DNA from: Faecalicatena_A orotica
GTDB lineage: Bacteria; Bacillota; Clostridia; Lachnospirales; Lachnospiraceae
Strand: one strand, 5' to 3'
Assembly: GCF_040545875.1 (NCBI RefSeq)
Contig: NZ_JBEPMR010000016.1
Length of the DNA: 64,000 bases
Shown here: positions 1 through 7,567 of the stretch, piece by piece
Layout: the number at the start of each line of letters is the position of its first letter
Position numbering within the stretch: position 1 is the first letter of the stretch
Notes under the pieces: generated by a model
Told to the model about the DNA's origin: nothing
The model's database searches: none
Seen by the model: only the letters and a program-made list of their open reading frames with translations
Program-made: the position numbers and the translations under genes

Positions 1-136
1 GGAGACCGACGACACCAACGATAATCCCCTTGTTTAGCATGCCCCATTCCTCTATCAATACCATGCACATACCCAGTGCAAAAAACACACCGCCGATTGT
101 TCCCAGGATCAAGGCAACAAAATTACTCTTTTTCAT
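1..136 (-). CDS. Small membrane protein, partial (runs off window start)
   Basis: The reading frame starts at an ATG ending at 136 behind a strong GGAGGAGATATT ribosome site and is still open at base 1, so the C-terminus is missing. The visible 45 residues begin MKKSNFVALILGTIGG and form a hydrophobic segment rich in Gly, Ile and Val, followed by a short polar turn and another hydrophobic start (KGIIVGVVG). This suggests a small two-span membrane protein. It lies 30 bases downstream of the 30-residue peptide at 167-259 and is probably cotranscribed with it and with the 25-residue peptide. Function unknown; I have an impression that related short membrane proteins occur in Lachnospiraceae, but this was not checked. 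Confidence 0.6.
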   Translation of the reverse strand, partial: MKKSNFVALILGTIGGVFFALGMCMVLIEEWGMLNKGIIVGVVGL

Positions 137-166
137 AATATCTCCTCCGTTTTTATTTAGGTTTTA

Positions 167-259
167 TTATTTGGCTATTAACTGTACTAAGGATATAATT
201 ACAATTACTCCTAAGATAACACCAACTCCCGCGCCAATACCTAATACTGCTTTCTTCAT
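167..259 (-). CDS. 30-residue hydrophobic peptide
   Basis: A 30-codon frame starts ATG AAG AAA and ends TAA, preceded by AAAGGAGGATTTT. The peptide opens MKKAVLGIGAGVGVILG and continues as one uninterrupted hydrophobic helix ending in a single Lys. It is a single-pass membrane peptide with a positive N-terminus. It sits second in a compact three-gene minus-strand unit (396 to 1). The design resembles the peptide at 7119-7211 (MKK, then a small-residue/aliphatic helix). It could be a small membrane protein, a toxin-like peptide or a secreted/modified peptide precursor; the sequence alone does not decide. The ribosome site and spacing make translation likely. Confidence 0.55.
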   Translation of the reverse strand: MKKAVLGIGAGVGVILGVIVIISLVQLIAK

Positions 260-318
260 GATAAAATCCTCCTTTTTATATGTCTTCAATACCCATTACC
301 AGACCGCCTGTACCCCAT

Positions 319-396
319 CTATTTCTTTTTCTTTACAAACACTGCCACGACACCTGCCGCTATTACAACAATTGCTGCTACTACAACCTTTAACAT
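319..396 (-). CDS. 25-residue hydrophobic peptide with Lys tail
   Basis: A 25-codon frame begins ATG TTA AAG behind GGAGGAAATGGA and ends KKKK then TAG. The core is a single Val/Ala/Ile transmembrane helix (VVVAAIVVIAAGVVAVFV) flanked by Lys. It is the first gene of the unit that continues through 259-167 and 136-1. The motif TTGTTTCTGTAATATTAA lies about 140 bases upstream at 538-555 and recurs before two other operons. Family unknown. Its small size, the strong ribosome site and the matching peptide near 7.1 kb argue that it is expressed. Confidence 0.5.
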   Translation of the reverse strand: MLKVVVAAIVVIAAGVVAVFVKKKK

Positions 397-537
397 TCCA
401 TTTCCTCCTTTCCCATTCTGTCTGCAGTATCATGATATTATTGCAGACTTTATCTGTTTTCTGTACCAGATTTCCTGTCACTGTATTGATCTGATGAAAA
501 CAGAATACAGCAGAAATATTTGACTTTTAATTGAATC

Positions 538-555
538 TTGTTTCTGTAATATTAA
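538..555 (-). promoter_or_regulatory. Shared motif, copy A
   Basis: TTGTTTCTGTAATATTAA (plus-strand reading) matches copies at 4878-4895 and 7282-7299 under the pattern TTGTTTNNGWAATATTAA. A conserved TTGA/TTCA block lies a few bases to the left in all three. It lies upstream of the 319-396 peptide unit. A regulator site or promoter element is inferred. Confidence 0.45.
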
Positions 556-572
556 AAACAAAGGAATAAAAA

Positions 573-594
573 CGAGTTTCGCTTGCGAAACTCG
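573..594. repeat. Perfect 10-bp inverted repeat
   Basis: CGAGTTTCGC and GCGAAACTCG separated by TT form a perfect hairpin. It is followed by a second small palindrome, GTCGCctcGCGAC, at 606-618. It resembles a REP-like intergenic repeat; function is not evident. Confidence 0.6.
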
Positions 595-660
595 CGCCTG
601 CGGCGGTCGCCTCGCGACATCTACCTTGTACGCCGCATTGTGCATCCCGCCGGGAGGGCT

Positions 661-696
661 TTTTATCTTATAGGCGCACTTTCCTATAAGATAAAA
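661..696. terminator. 14-bp perfect stem, probable bidirectional terminator
   Basis: TTTTATCTTATAGG at 661-674 pairs perfectly with CCTATAAGATAAAA at 683-696 across an 8-base loop. The stem ends in T and A runs, so it could terminate transcripts of the 746-4805 operon arriving from the right. It sits 50 bases after the last stop of that operon. Confidence 0.5.
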
Positions 697-745
697 AAGA
701 ACCGCCGGCTTTGACGATTCTTTTTCTTACTTTCAATTACACTCC

Positions 746-1294
746 CTATATCAACAGATCTTTCCCTTTCCTGCACACCTCATAGAGTTCTTCCATTTCA
801 TCTTCGATCAAAGGCTGTATCTTGGCCGCCCTTTTTCTGACAAGCACCCGGTACACAAACCAGGGTGCAATCCAGCCGGCAAATCCCGGAATGGCAAGAA
901 TGATACACAGCGTAATAAGCGGTGGCTCTGCAGTCACTGCAAATACGGAGCCTGCCATACAGGCAGTGCCCGCAACGCCAATCACCATTGCTGCAATTGT
1001 TGCAAGGGTGGCTTTCGACTTTTCCAGCCTGTCAATTTCCAGAATACAGCCGTCAAAATTTCTCTGCAGCCTGGTCAGTTCCACCTTATTGCATATCTTC
1101 CTGTCCCGCCGGAAATTTAAGGTCACATACCCTCCCGGCTGGGTCCGCTCCTGTGCGATCTCTGCATTTGGATCCTCTTCCCATCCGAAACAGGGATAAC
1201 TGTCCAGATATAAAGAAGCATGTTCCTTCAATATTTCCTTTCTTTTATACTCGTAACCCACATATTCGGATCCGACTTTACTGACTTCTGCCAT
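746..1294 (-). CDS. Two-span membrane protein of unknown function
   Basis: 182 residues, ATG behind CAGGAGGAGTGAACGC. The N-terminal half is soluble and charged. Residues about 95-120 (ATIAAMVIGVAGTACMAG) and 127-148 (LITLCIILAIPGFAGWIAP) are two membrane helices, followed by an Arg/Lys-rich tail. It begins 4 bases after the histidine kinase stop and is the last gene of the operon that starts with the alcohol dehydrogenase. It is probably an accessory of the two-component system, but this is only an inference from position. No family was recognised. Confidence 0.75.
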   Translation of the reverse strand: MAEVSKVGSEYVGYEYKRKEILKEHASLYLDSYPCFGWEEDPNAEIAQERTQPGGYVTLNFRRDRKICNKVELTRLQRNFDGCILEIDRLEKSKATLATIAAMVIGVAGTACMAGSVFAVTAEPPLITLCIILAIPGFAGWIAPWFVYRVLVRKRAAKIQPLIEDEMEELYEVCRKGKDLLI

Positions 1295-1298
1295 GCGT

Positions 1299-2405
1299 TC
1301 ACTCCTCCTGTTCTTTACCTTCCTGTTCCTTTTCCGTCATAAGGGAAACCGGGAACCTCACACGGAAAACAGTTCCTTTCCCTTCTGTGCTTTTCACCGT
1401 GATCGTCCCTCCGCTCATCTGCAATATACGGAGAATTAACGACAGCCCCAATCCATTTCCTTCCGTTGCATGGGATGTATCCCCCTGATAAAACTTATCA
1501 AACATCCTCTTCATGGTCTGTTTTGACATACCACATCCTGTATCAGATACCTCTGCCGTAATATATTCCTTGTCAGAATACTGGCGTATGCCCACTGTAC
1601 CGCCTGCATCCGTAAATTTAAACGCATTGGATAAAAGGTTGTTCCACACCAGTCCCATCAGCTCCCTGTCCGCCTCCACATAAGCACAATCTTCCATATC
1701 CGCTTCAAATTCAATCCCTTTCTTTTCCCAGACCGCCTCAAACCCAATGGCACACTCGGCCAACTGGCCGCACAGGTCATACCTTTCGGGCTTCGGCTGT
1801 ATCTTCTGACTTTCCAGTTTATTGAGTTTTAGAACATTAAAAATCAAGGAAGACAGGCGTTTTGTACTTTCCAGTATGGCGTCTGCATACTCCCGCTGCA
1901 CAGTATCCAGTTTTGTTCCCTGCAATAGCTGCACATAATTATTAATAGCAGAAAGCGGCGTTTTCATTTCATGGGACACATTTGCTGCGAAATCATTCTT
2001 CAGCGTTTCAATGGAACCAAGCTCCGCCACCATCTTATTAAAATCCATATACAGGGTATCAATATAATCCATATCATTTGGTGCATGGCGGAGCGGGAGG
2101 TATACGGAGAAATCTCCCTCCGCGACCTTCTTCGCAGCAATGCTCAGCCTGCGGATCGGGCGCTCCACCGTCATGTACTTATGCAGATTGAGCGCAGACA
2201 GAATCACCGCCGTAACTACAACACAGTAAATAAAATACCATTTCACATAAGGCCCGGACTCATCCCGGATCAAATGGATACCCCCATATAAAACAGTGGG
2301 CAGCATCATCAAAGTACCCACTGCAAAAAACAATGCGAGATAAATGGGGAATACAAAATATCTCCGGGATATTCTCGGATCTGTTGTTTTTTCCTCCTGT
2401 TTCAT
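1299..2405 (-). CDS. Sensor histidine kinase (HAMP-HisKA-HATPase)
   Basis: 368 residues. Two N-terminal membrane helices (about 20-42 and 55-75) flank a very short extracellular loop, followed by a HAMP linker. The phosphoacceptor H-box is NVSHEMKTPLSAINNY (about residues 142-157). The ATPase domain has the N-box NLLSNAFKFTD and G-boxes DTGCGMS and GNGLGLSL. The short sensor loop implies intramembrane sensing or a partner membrane protein, for example the 241-residue protein in the same operon. It overlaps the response regulator by 4 bases (ATGA), indicating coupling. It phosphorylates the regulator at 2402-3073. Confidence 0.93.
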   Translation of the reverse strand: MKQEEKTTDPRISRRYFVFPIYLALFFAVGTLMMLPTVLYGGIHLIRDESGPYVKWYFIYCVVVTAVILSALNLHKYMTVERPIRRLSIAAKKVAEGDFSVYLPLRHAPNDMDYIDTLYMDFNKMVAELGSIETLKNDFAANVSHEMKTPLSAINNYVQLLQGTKLDTVQREYADAILESTKRLSSLIFNVLKLNKLESQKIQPKPERYDLCGQLAECAIGFEAVWEKKGIEFEADMEDCAYVEADRELMGLVWNNLLSNAFKFTDAGGTVGIRQYSDKEYITAEVSDTGCGMSKQTMKRMFDKFYQGDTSHATEGNGLGLSLILRILQMSGGTITVKSTEGKGTVFRVRFPVSLMTEKEQEGKEQEE

Positions 2406-3073
2406 AAGATCACCGCCTTATATCCCAGACCGCGGATTGTCTTGATCTGTATGTTCTTACAGACAGAAAACTTATCCCTCAGCTTTGTCACATAAACATC
2501 CACCGCACGGAGCCCGGTGTCACTCTCCACACCCCAGAACTCATCCAGAAGCTGCGCTCTGGAAAAGGTATGGTTTGGATAAGACAGCAGCTTGAACATA
2601 ATATTAAATTCCCGTGTCGTGACGGTAATCTCCTCATCGCCGTACATGACCGTCATGGCGTCCGCGTCCAGAATTAATTCCCCCACCGCCAGCCTCCGGC
2701 TTTCCTCAATATTAGCACGCCGAAGAAGCGCCCTGACCCGCATCAGAAGTTCACTCATGTCAATGGGCTTAACCATATAGTCATCAATCCCCATATCAAA
2801 GCCTTTCTGCTTTGATGCCATATCGTCTCTGGCGCTCATGAATAGAATTGGAATCCGTTTGTTGAGCCTGCGGACATTCTCCGCAAACGCAAACCCGTCC
2901 GTCCCCGGCATCATGATGTCAGAAATGATCAGGTCATACAGCGCGCCGTACATTTCTTCATAGGCACGATCCACTGACAGCATGCCTTTCGCCTGGTATC
3001 CGCTGTTGTTCAGATAAGCACAGACACTCTGCGTTAATTTTGCGTCATCATCTACCACAAGTATAGAAATCAT
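2402..3073 (-). CDS. OmpR-family response regulator
   Basis: About 223 residues from the chosen ATG (MISILVVDDDAKLTQ), which sits behind GGAAGAGAAAG; an upstream in-frame Met is less well placed. The receiver domain shows the acidic pocket DDD, the phosphoacceptor Asp in IISDIMMPGTDG, Ser/Thr in LFMSA and Lys in MVKPID. The C-terminal winged helix is visible around TTREFNIMFKLLS and ends RTIRGLGYK. It overlaps the preceding membrane protein gene and the following kinase gene, so all are cotranscribed. It is a DNA-binding transcription regulator; targets are unknown. Confidence 0.93.
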   Translation of the reverse strand: MISILVVDDDAKLTQSVCAYLNNSGYQAKGMLSVDRAYEEMYGALYDLIISDIMMPGTDGFAFAENVRRLNKRIPILFMSARDDMASKQKGFDMGIDDYMVKPIDMSELLMRVRALLRRANIEESRRLAVGELILDADAMTVMYGDEEITVTTREFNIMFKLLSYPNHTFSRAQLLDEFWGVESDTGLRAVDVYVTKLRDKFSVCKNIQIKTIRGLGYKAVIL

Positions 3074-3773
3074 CTTTCTCTTCCTTTCTTTCCGGACAGG
3101 CATTTTTCTGCGCCTCCATTTTCACGATCCGCCAGATCAGATATCCGCCCAGCAAAGCAGCCACAGCCCCCATGACAGAGCCAAGCAGCCCGTTCACGGA
3201 TGGATTCTGCACATCATCTGCAAATGCAAGAATCGCCGATTGGGTCAGCACCAGAGAGATCAGGGAAGTTCCAAGACTGATGGTCTTGATCGCATGGAGC
3301 ACAGGGGATTTTGCTTTCCTGTATTTCATGACTCCCCGCAGATTCATTCCAATTTCAGTAAAAGTGATCGTAGCAATGGTGATCGCAGTAATTTTCCCAT
3401 AATACACCGTTTTCGGATGCCAGATTGTCCACAGGGAATATGCTACATAAAGCAGGCTTGCCGCCACCATAACTGCACCTGCCAGACGGTAATAATCATA
3501 CTGGCTTCTCCGCCCGTCCTTCTTCACTAAACCCGCCAGCGCACAGTACCGCGCTAATGCCATCCCCAGGGTATACCCGCCATTCATACAGACAAACCCC
3601 GACAGGGAAAACAACCCTGACGCAATCTTTCCCATGCCAAGAAGAATGCTGAAACCGCCTACAGCCCCGGTAATATGCAGGGAACGGCTGTCGGACGCAT
3701 TATTATTTTCCCGGACCGCACTGCTGATCTCCTTTATCGCTTTTTTACCTGAACTCAGCCAATGTAAACCCAT
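3048..3773 (-). CDS. Multi-span membrane protein of unknown function
   Basis: 241 residues, start behind AGGAGGGAGCTGCAG. Hydrophobic segments at about 33-55, 62-80, 97-117, 124-143, 160-185 and 190-215 suggest five to six membrane helices, with a Lys/Glu-rich C-terminal tail. It lies between the alcohol dehydrogenase (22-base gap) and the response regulator (overlap). A role as a membrane partner or sensor for the short-loop kinase is plausible but inferred from context only. Family not recognised. Confidence 0.75.
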   Translation of the reverse strand: MGLHWLSSGKKAIKEISSAVRENNNASDSRSLHITGAVGGFSILLGMGKIASGLFSLSGFVCMNGGYTLGMALARYCALAGLVKKDGRRSQYDYYRLAGAVMVAASLLYVAYSLWTIWHPKTVYYGKITAITIATITFTEIGMNLRGVMKYRKAKSPVLHAIKTISLGTSLISLVLTQSAILAFADDVQNPSVNGLLGSVMGAVAALLGGYLIWRIVKMEAQKNACPERKEEKDDFYTCGR

Positions 3774-3794
3774 CTGCAGCTCCCTCCTGCATGA

Positions 3795-4805
3795 TTAAAA
3801 CCGGATTGCCACGTTCAGCGCATGATCAGCATCCGACGCTGTCCGGATTGCCTTGTCAATCTCATCAATCGAAAATTCATGGGTAATAATAGATTCCAGA
3901 TTCCATCTCCCGCCTGCCATCATGTCCATGACATCCTTTACATCTTCGGGAAAATAACCGCCGGAACCAATGATGCTTTTCTGTGCGTAAGTCATATGGA
4001 GCAGGTCAAGCTGGCGCATTGAATTGTTCACTGCCACAGACACAAAGCGGCTCTCTATTTTCCCATGCGCCATAAAATCCTCCAGAATACTCTCATGGCC
4101 TGCGGCATCCAGAAAGATGTCTACATCCGCCGTATCCCCCATAAGAGCCGGCGCTTTACCAAAGTATTCTTCTGCTTTTTCCCACATAGGTTCTTTTACT
4201 GTATTACAGTTGTCAAATCCGAGTTCTCCTGCAATATGCAGCCGGTAATCTGATAAATCACAGACCATTACCTGCTCCACACCAAAATGTTTCAGAGCGA
4301 CTGCCGCAGCCAGACCAATGGTTCCGCAGCCAAACACTATAGCTTTTTCTCCCGGCTTCGGCTGTCCCCGCCTGGCCGCCCTGCATCCCACCGTAAAAGG
4401 TTCAATCAGACAGGCCAGCCGGTCTGAAATATGTTCCGGTACATCATACAGGGAATAATTCTTTTTCGCCTGCGGCACAAGGATATATTCTGAAAATCCG
4501 CCAATGGTACCCGCCCGTCTGGTGTCATTTTTGGCGTAGCGGGGATATGGATAAACTCTTTCCCCTATCTGAAATTCCGTCACATTTTTACCTACCGCCG
4601 CAACCCTGGATACTGTCTCGTGGCCAAATTCTCCTCCAACAGCAATCCTGTGTCCTGTATTCGCTCCATGCTGATAGACCGCCACATCTGTTCCGCAAAT
4701 ACTGGAATAAATATTCTTGATCAAAACATCATTTCCCCCGCATTCCGGCAGGGGAAGTTCTCTCACCTCTACCTGCTTTCTTCCTAAATAAATTGCCGCT
4801 TTCAT
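3795..4805 (-). CDS. Zinc-dependent alcohol/polyol dehydrogenase (MDR family)
   Basis: About 336 residues from MKAAIYLG (GGAGG spaced 9 bases before this ATG; a Met three codons upstream would overlap the ribosome site). Medium-chain dehydrogenase features: the catalytic zinc site SSICGTDVAVYQ and GGEFGHETVSRV, and a nucleotide-binding Rossmann motif in FGCGTIGLAAA. The structural-zinc four-Cys cluster is absent or reduced (only scattered Cys), as in some sorbitol/threonine dehydrogenase relatives. Substrate unknown. It is the first gene of a five-gene operon with the two-component system, and a copy of the shared 18-base motif lies about 70 bases upstream. Confidence 0.88.
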   Translation of the reverse strand: MKAAIYLGRKQVEVRELPLPECGGNDVLIKNIYSSICGTDVAVYQHGANTGHRIAVGGEFGHETVSRVAAVGKNVTEFQIGERVYPYPRYAKNDTRRAGTIGGFSEYILVPQAKKNYSLYDVPEHISDRLACLIEPFTVGCRAARRGQPKPGEKAIVFGCGTIGLAAAVALKHFGVEQVMVCDLSDYRLHIAGELGFDNCNTVKEPMWEKAEEYFGKAPALMGDTADVDIFLDAAGHESILEDFMAHGKIESRFVSVAVNNSMRQLDLLHMTYAQKSIIGSGGYFPEDVKDVMDMMAGGRWNLESIITHEFSIDEIDKAIRTASDADHALNVAIRF

Positions 4806-4877
4806 CTTTTCCATTCCTCCATATCAGTACAATGCTATCTGAGAATATCATCTGTTCGTTTTCATTCTGTTTGAGTT

Positions 4878-4895
4878 TTGTTTTAGAAATATTAA
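4878..4895 (-). promoter_or_regulatory. Shared motif, copy B
   Basis: TTGTTTTAGAAATATTAA lies between the alcohol dehydrogenase operon (minus) and the TetR gene (plus). This is the position expected for a TetR operator controlling both. It matches copies A and C under TTGTTTNNGWAATATTAA. Confidence 0.5.
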
Positions 4896-5028
4896 AAATA
4901 AGGCATTTTCGTTCTTTTTTCCAACGCGTGTTGCTATTATACCTGTTTTGTATTATGATTTTATCACCAGCTTCCACACTGTTCAATCATCAATACGTCA
5001 ATTCGTGTTGGAATAAAGGAGATTTTTG

Positions 5029-5598
5029 ATGAATACAAAGAATAACAAAAGATTTCGTGATATGGATAAGAAATTGAAAGCCACAATGCTGGAGCTTTTA
5101 GAGACAACTGATTTTGAAAAGATTACCGTAAAGTCCATATGTGAAACTGCCCATGTAAACCGCTCCACCTTTTATGCCCACTATTCCGATGTCTATGAGA
5201 TCATGGAACAGATGGAAGAACATCTGAATGAAGAACTGTTGGAAAGCTATACCGGCAGCCCACAGGAAAAGGACAGCGTATTCCCCATGTGGCCGTTCAT
5301 CCCTTTTCTGCGCCACATAAAAAAACACGCCTGCTTTTACCGGACAGCATTAAAGCAGCGCAGGGACTTTCCACTAAAACAGGGATATGAGCCTATGTGG
5401 AACCAAATCATAAAACCCAAATGTATTGCCGCAGGTATCACCTCAGAATCAGAAATGCTCTATTATTTTGTCTATTTTCAGGCAGGCTTCACAATGGTTT
5501 TGAGGCGTTGGGTAGATACCGGATGCCATGAGTCAGAGGAAGTGGTTGCCCGGATTATTGAAAACTGCATACCTGCTATATGGAACACAATACAATAA
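5029..5598 (+). CDS. TetR/AcrR family transcriptional regulator
   Basis: 189 residues, ATG at 5029 behind AAAGGAGATTTTTG. The N-terminal helix-turn-helix is typical: LLETTDFEKITVKSICETA then VNRSTFYAHYSDVYEIME. The C-terminal part (about 75-189) is the ligand-binding/dimer domain, resembling the TetR_C domain of dihydroxyacetone-kinase-regulator-like members. It is divergent from the alcohol dehydrogenase operon and convergent with the radical SAM gene. It is the best candidate to bind the shared motif at 538, 4878 and 7282. Confidence 0.92.
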   Translation: MNTKNNKRFRDMDKKLKATMLELLETTDFEKITVKSICETAHVNRSTFYAHYSDVYEIMEQMEEHLNEELLESYTGSPQEKDSVFPMWPFIPFLRHIKKHACFYRTALKQRRDFPLKQGYEPMWNQIIKPKCIAAGITSESEMLYYFVYFQAGFTMVLRRWVDTGCHESEEVVARIIENCIPAIWNTIQ

Positions 5599-5656
5599 TG
5601 CCGGGATTTTTAACAATTTTTTGCTGCGATACGGTTTAATCTTTTCATCAGATCAC

Positions 5657-7033
5657 CTATCTGCTGTCTGTCCCGCACTTTCCACAGGCCATACATCTAT
5701 TGGACTCAGACCATAATCTTTCTGCCACCGGTTTCCATTTTGCGGCAGTAAGCACACATTTATCAGAAAACTCTTTTGCGGTCTCCAGATTTTGGTAATC
5801 TGTGCTTATGGCACCGCTCTTGTCTACAATTTCTGTCAATCGGCCCGGATTGTCCAGTACCGGGCATGGGCGAAGCATGTTGTCATTCCACGGCTGGTTG
5901 TCATGGTATCCCATGAATAAGGGTGAGCGGTAAGCCTCTAATAATGTCTTTTCCCGGATATTGGAATCAGAATAATGGATGAAAGCACAGGGTTCAATGT
6001 CTCCGTTCGCGTTGATATGACAGTAGCTCCTGCCACCGGCAATACAGCCGCCAACATATTCGCCGTCATTCCAGAAATCAACCGTAAATATTGGCTTTGT
6101 CTGACGATACTCACGGATCTTGTGATACATCATCTCACGCTGCTTAGCTGTAGCCATCAGTTCAGGTACCGCTCCTTTTCCAACCGGCATATAGGTAAAG
6201 AACCATGCAAATTTTGCTCCAAGTTCGATCATATAATCAAAATATTCTTCACTGCCGATCACCTCTGCATTATCGCTTGTATAACAGCAGGAAATTCCAA
6301 AGGGAAGCTTTTTCTTTTTTAAGATTGACATGGCATTTAAAATTTTTTCATAAGTTCCCTCACCGCGTCTTCCATCTGTCGCCTCTTCAAATCCTTCAAT
6401 GCTGATAGCCGGCATGAAGTTCTGCACGCGGAGCATCTCGTCAGCAAAGGCTTCATCGATCAGGGTTCCATTGGTAAATGTGGAGAACACACAGTCCTGA
6501 TGCTCCTCACATAACCGGATAATGTCTTTTTTCCGCACCAGCGGTTCCCCTCCCGTAAAAAGATACACATAAGTTCCAAGTTCAACCCCCTGGTTTACAA
6601 TATCATCCATTTCTTCATAGGTCAGGTTCATATGATTTCCATACTCGGCAGCCCAACATCCGGTACATTTCAGATTGCAGGCGCTTGTGGGATCAAGTAA
6701 AATAGCCCAGGGCACATTACAGTTATATTTTTCCTTGTTTTCTTTCTGTCTTTGGTACCCCAGCAGACATCCGTTGATGATCAGGTTTTCAAACATTCTA
6801 TTCCGAACTCCGGCATCAATATCAGCCCACAGGCTCATGACCAGCTTATACCAGTTACCTTTTTTGTTCCCCATAACTTTGCGGATTGCTTCTCTTTCTG
6901 ATTTCAGGGTATTTTTTCTATCAAATTTGTCAAACCATGCCAGCAATTTGGGCATATTTTTTTCTGGGTCTTTGTCAAGATATCCAAGCGCCGTTTTCAC
7001 AGCCAGAGCTTCCACATTTTCTTTTATTGGCAT
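5657..7033 (-). CDS. Radical SAM protein with SPASM-like Cys cluster
   Basis: 458 residues from MPIKENVEALAVK; an upstream in-frame Met would overlap the small peptide gene. An N-terminal helical region (about 1-100) precedes the radical SAM core: the 4Fe-4S motif SACNLKCTGCW (CX3CX2C), then the GGEP motif in FTGGEPLVRK. The C-terminal half carries further Cys: GGCIAGGRSYCH, IEPCAF, RPCPVLDN and a final CMACGKC, consistent with one or more auxiliary clusters. Substrate unknown; many SPASM proteins modify peptides. A 30-residue hydrophobic peptide lies 85 bases upstream in the same transcript. TetR is convergent at its 3' end. Confidence 0.88.
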   Translation of the reverse strand: MPIKENVEALAVKTALGYLDKDPEKNMPKLLAWFDKFDRKNTLKSEREAIRKVMGNKKGNWYKLVMSLWADIDAGVRNRMFENLIINGCLLGYQRQKENKEKYNCNVPWAILLDPTSACNLKCTGCWAAEYGNHMNLTYEEMDDIVNQGVELGTYVYLFTGGEPLVRKKDIIRLCEEHQDCVFSTFTNGTLIDEAFADEMLRVQNFMPAISIEGFEEATDGRRGEGTYEKILNAMSILKKKKLPFGISCCYTSDNAEVIGSEEYFDYMIELGAKFAWFFTYMPVGKGAVPELMATAKQREMMYHKIREYRQTKPIFTVDFWNDGEYVGGCIAGGRSYCHINANGDIEPCAFIHYSDSNIREKTLLEAYRSPLFMGYHDNQPWNDNMLRPCPVLDNPGRLTEIVDKSGAISTDYQNLETAKEFSDKCVLTAAKWKPVAERLWSESNRCMACGKCGTDSR

Positions 7034-7118
7034 TCTTCTGTCCTCATTTCTTTTATTATCTTTAGCAAAAGAGACTTCAGAACATTCTGCCCAAATCCCC
7101 TGTGCTTTGTATATTTCC

Positions 7119-7211
7119 TTATTTTTTATTCTTTTTAACAACAGCTGCAATAGCGCCTGCTACTACAGCCACTACTGCAATACCTGCGGTTCCCAACAAT
7201 ACTTTTTTCAT
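7119..7211 (-). CDS. 30-residue hydrophobic peptide upstream of radical SAM gene
   Basis: The frame starts ATG AAA AAA at 7211 behind GAGAGGTGAGTGAAG and ends TAA at 7119. The peptide begins MKKVLLGTAGIAVVAVV, continues as an Ala/Val/Gly helix and ends in KKNKK. It contains no Cys. It is the first gene before the radical SAM enzyme, and shared motif copy C is 71 bases upstream. Overall plan equals the peptides at 167-259 and 319-396 (Lys ends, single aliphatic helix). It may be a membrane micropeptide or a precursor/substrate; the sequence does not show which. Confidence 0.6.
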   Translation of the reverse strand: MKKVLLGTAGIAVVAVVAGAIAAVVKKNKK

Positions 7212-7567
7212 CTTCACTCACCTCTCTTCTGCTGTAACTGCCTACACTTTACCAATTCTTTGTTTTCGTATTATTCAAGTTTTGTTTGTGAAATATTAAT
7301 TTGATAACGTATGTTGCTTTTTATCAAATTAGATACTAATTAATTATTCATTGAAAAAATCGTAATGCCGTATAATGTACACCTGCCTGAAGCGTACCAC
7401 TGTAGCGCTAATATAGTACAGCACCTCCTGTATACAGGACTTAGCAGCTGTCCATCTTGTTCCCCTCATCACATTACTGCCTATTTCCTTTACAATTTTA
7501 TTTTAATATCCACTTACTAACCTTGGACGTTCAGAAGTGTTCAAGTCATTTTAACTTTTGGTTTAAT
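7212..7567. other. Intergenic region with motif copy C
   Basis: The 355-base AT-rich gap contains the leader of the peptide/radical SAM unit with motif copy C at 7282-7299. The rest has short runs such as AGTACAGCACCTCCTG and TGTATACA but no frame longer than about 40 codons that looks coding. The next gene on this strand ends at 7568. Confidence 0.4.
7282..7299 (-). promoter_or_regulatory. Shared motif, copy C
   Basis: TTGTTTGTGAAATATTAA fits TTGTTTNNGWAATATTAA, with TTCAAG just to its left as in the other copies. It is 71 bases upstream of the peptide at 7211. Confidence 0.5.

Larger units (their letters stand above)
397..745. other. Intergenic region with motif copy A and palindromes
   Basis: The 350-base gap holds the upstream region of the tiny-peptide unit (with the shared motif at 538-555) followed by a hairpin-rich segment. 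Three inverted repeats are visible: 573-594, 606-618 and 661-696. The stretch from about 570 to 660 is clearly more GC-rich than the flanks. No convincing reading frame is seen. Confidence 0.5.

Noticed and set aside
30..494. Plus-strand 154-residue open frame
   Set aside because: It is antisense to three better-supported minus-strand small frames with ribosome sites; its product is low-complexity and Leu/Pro/Thr-rich.
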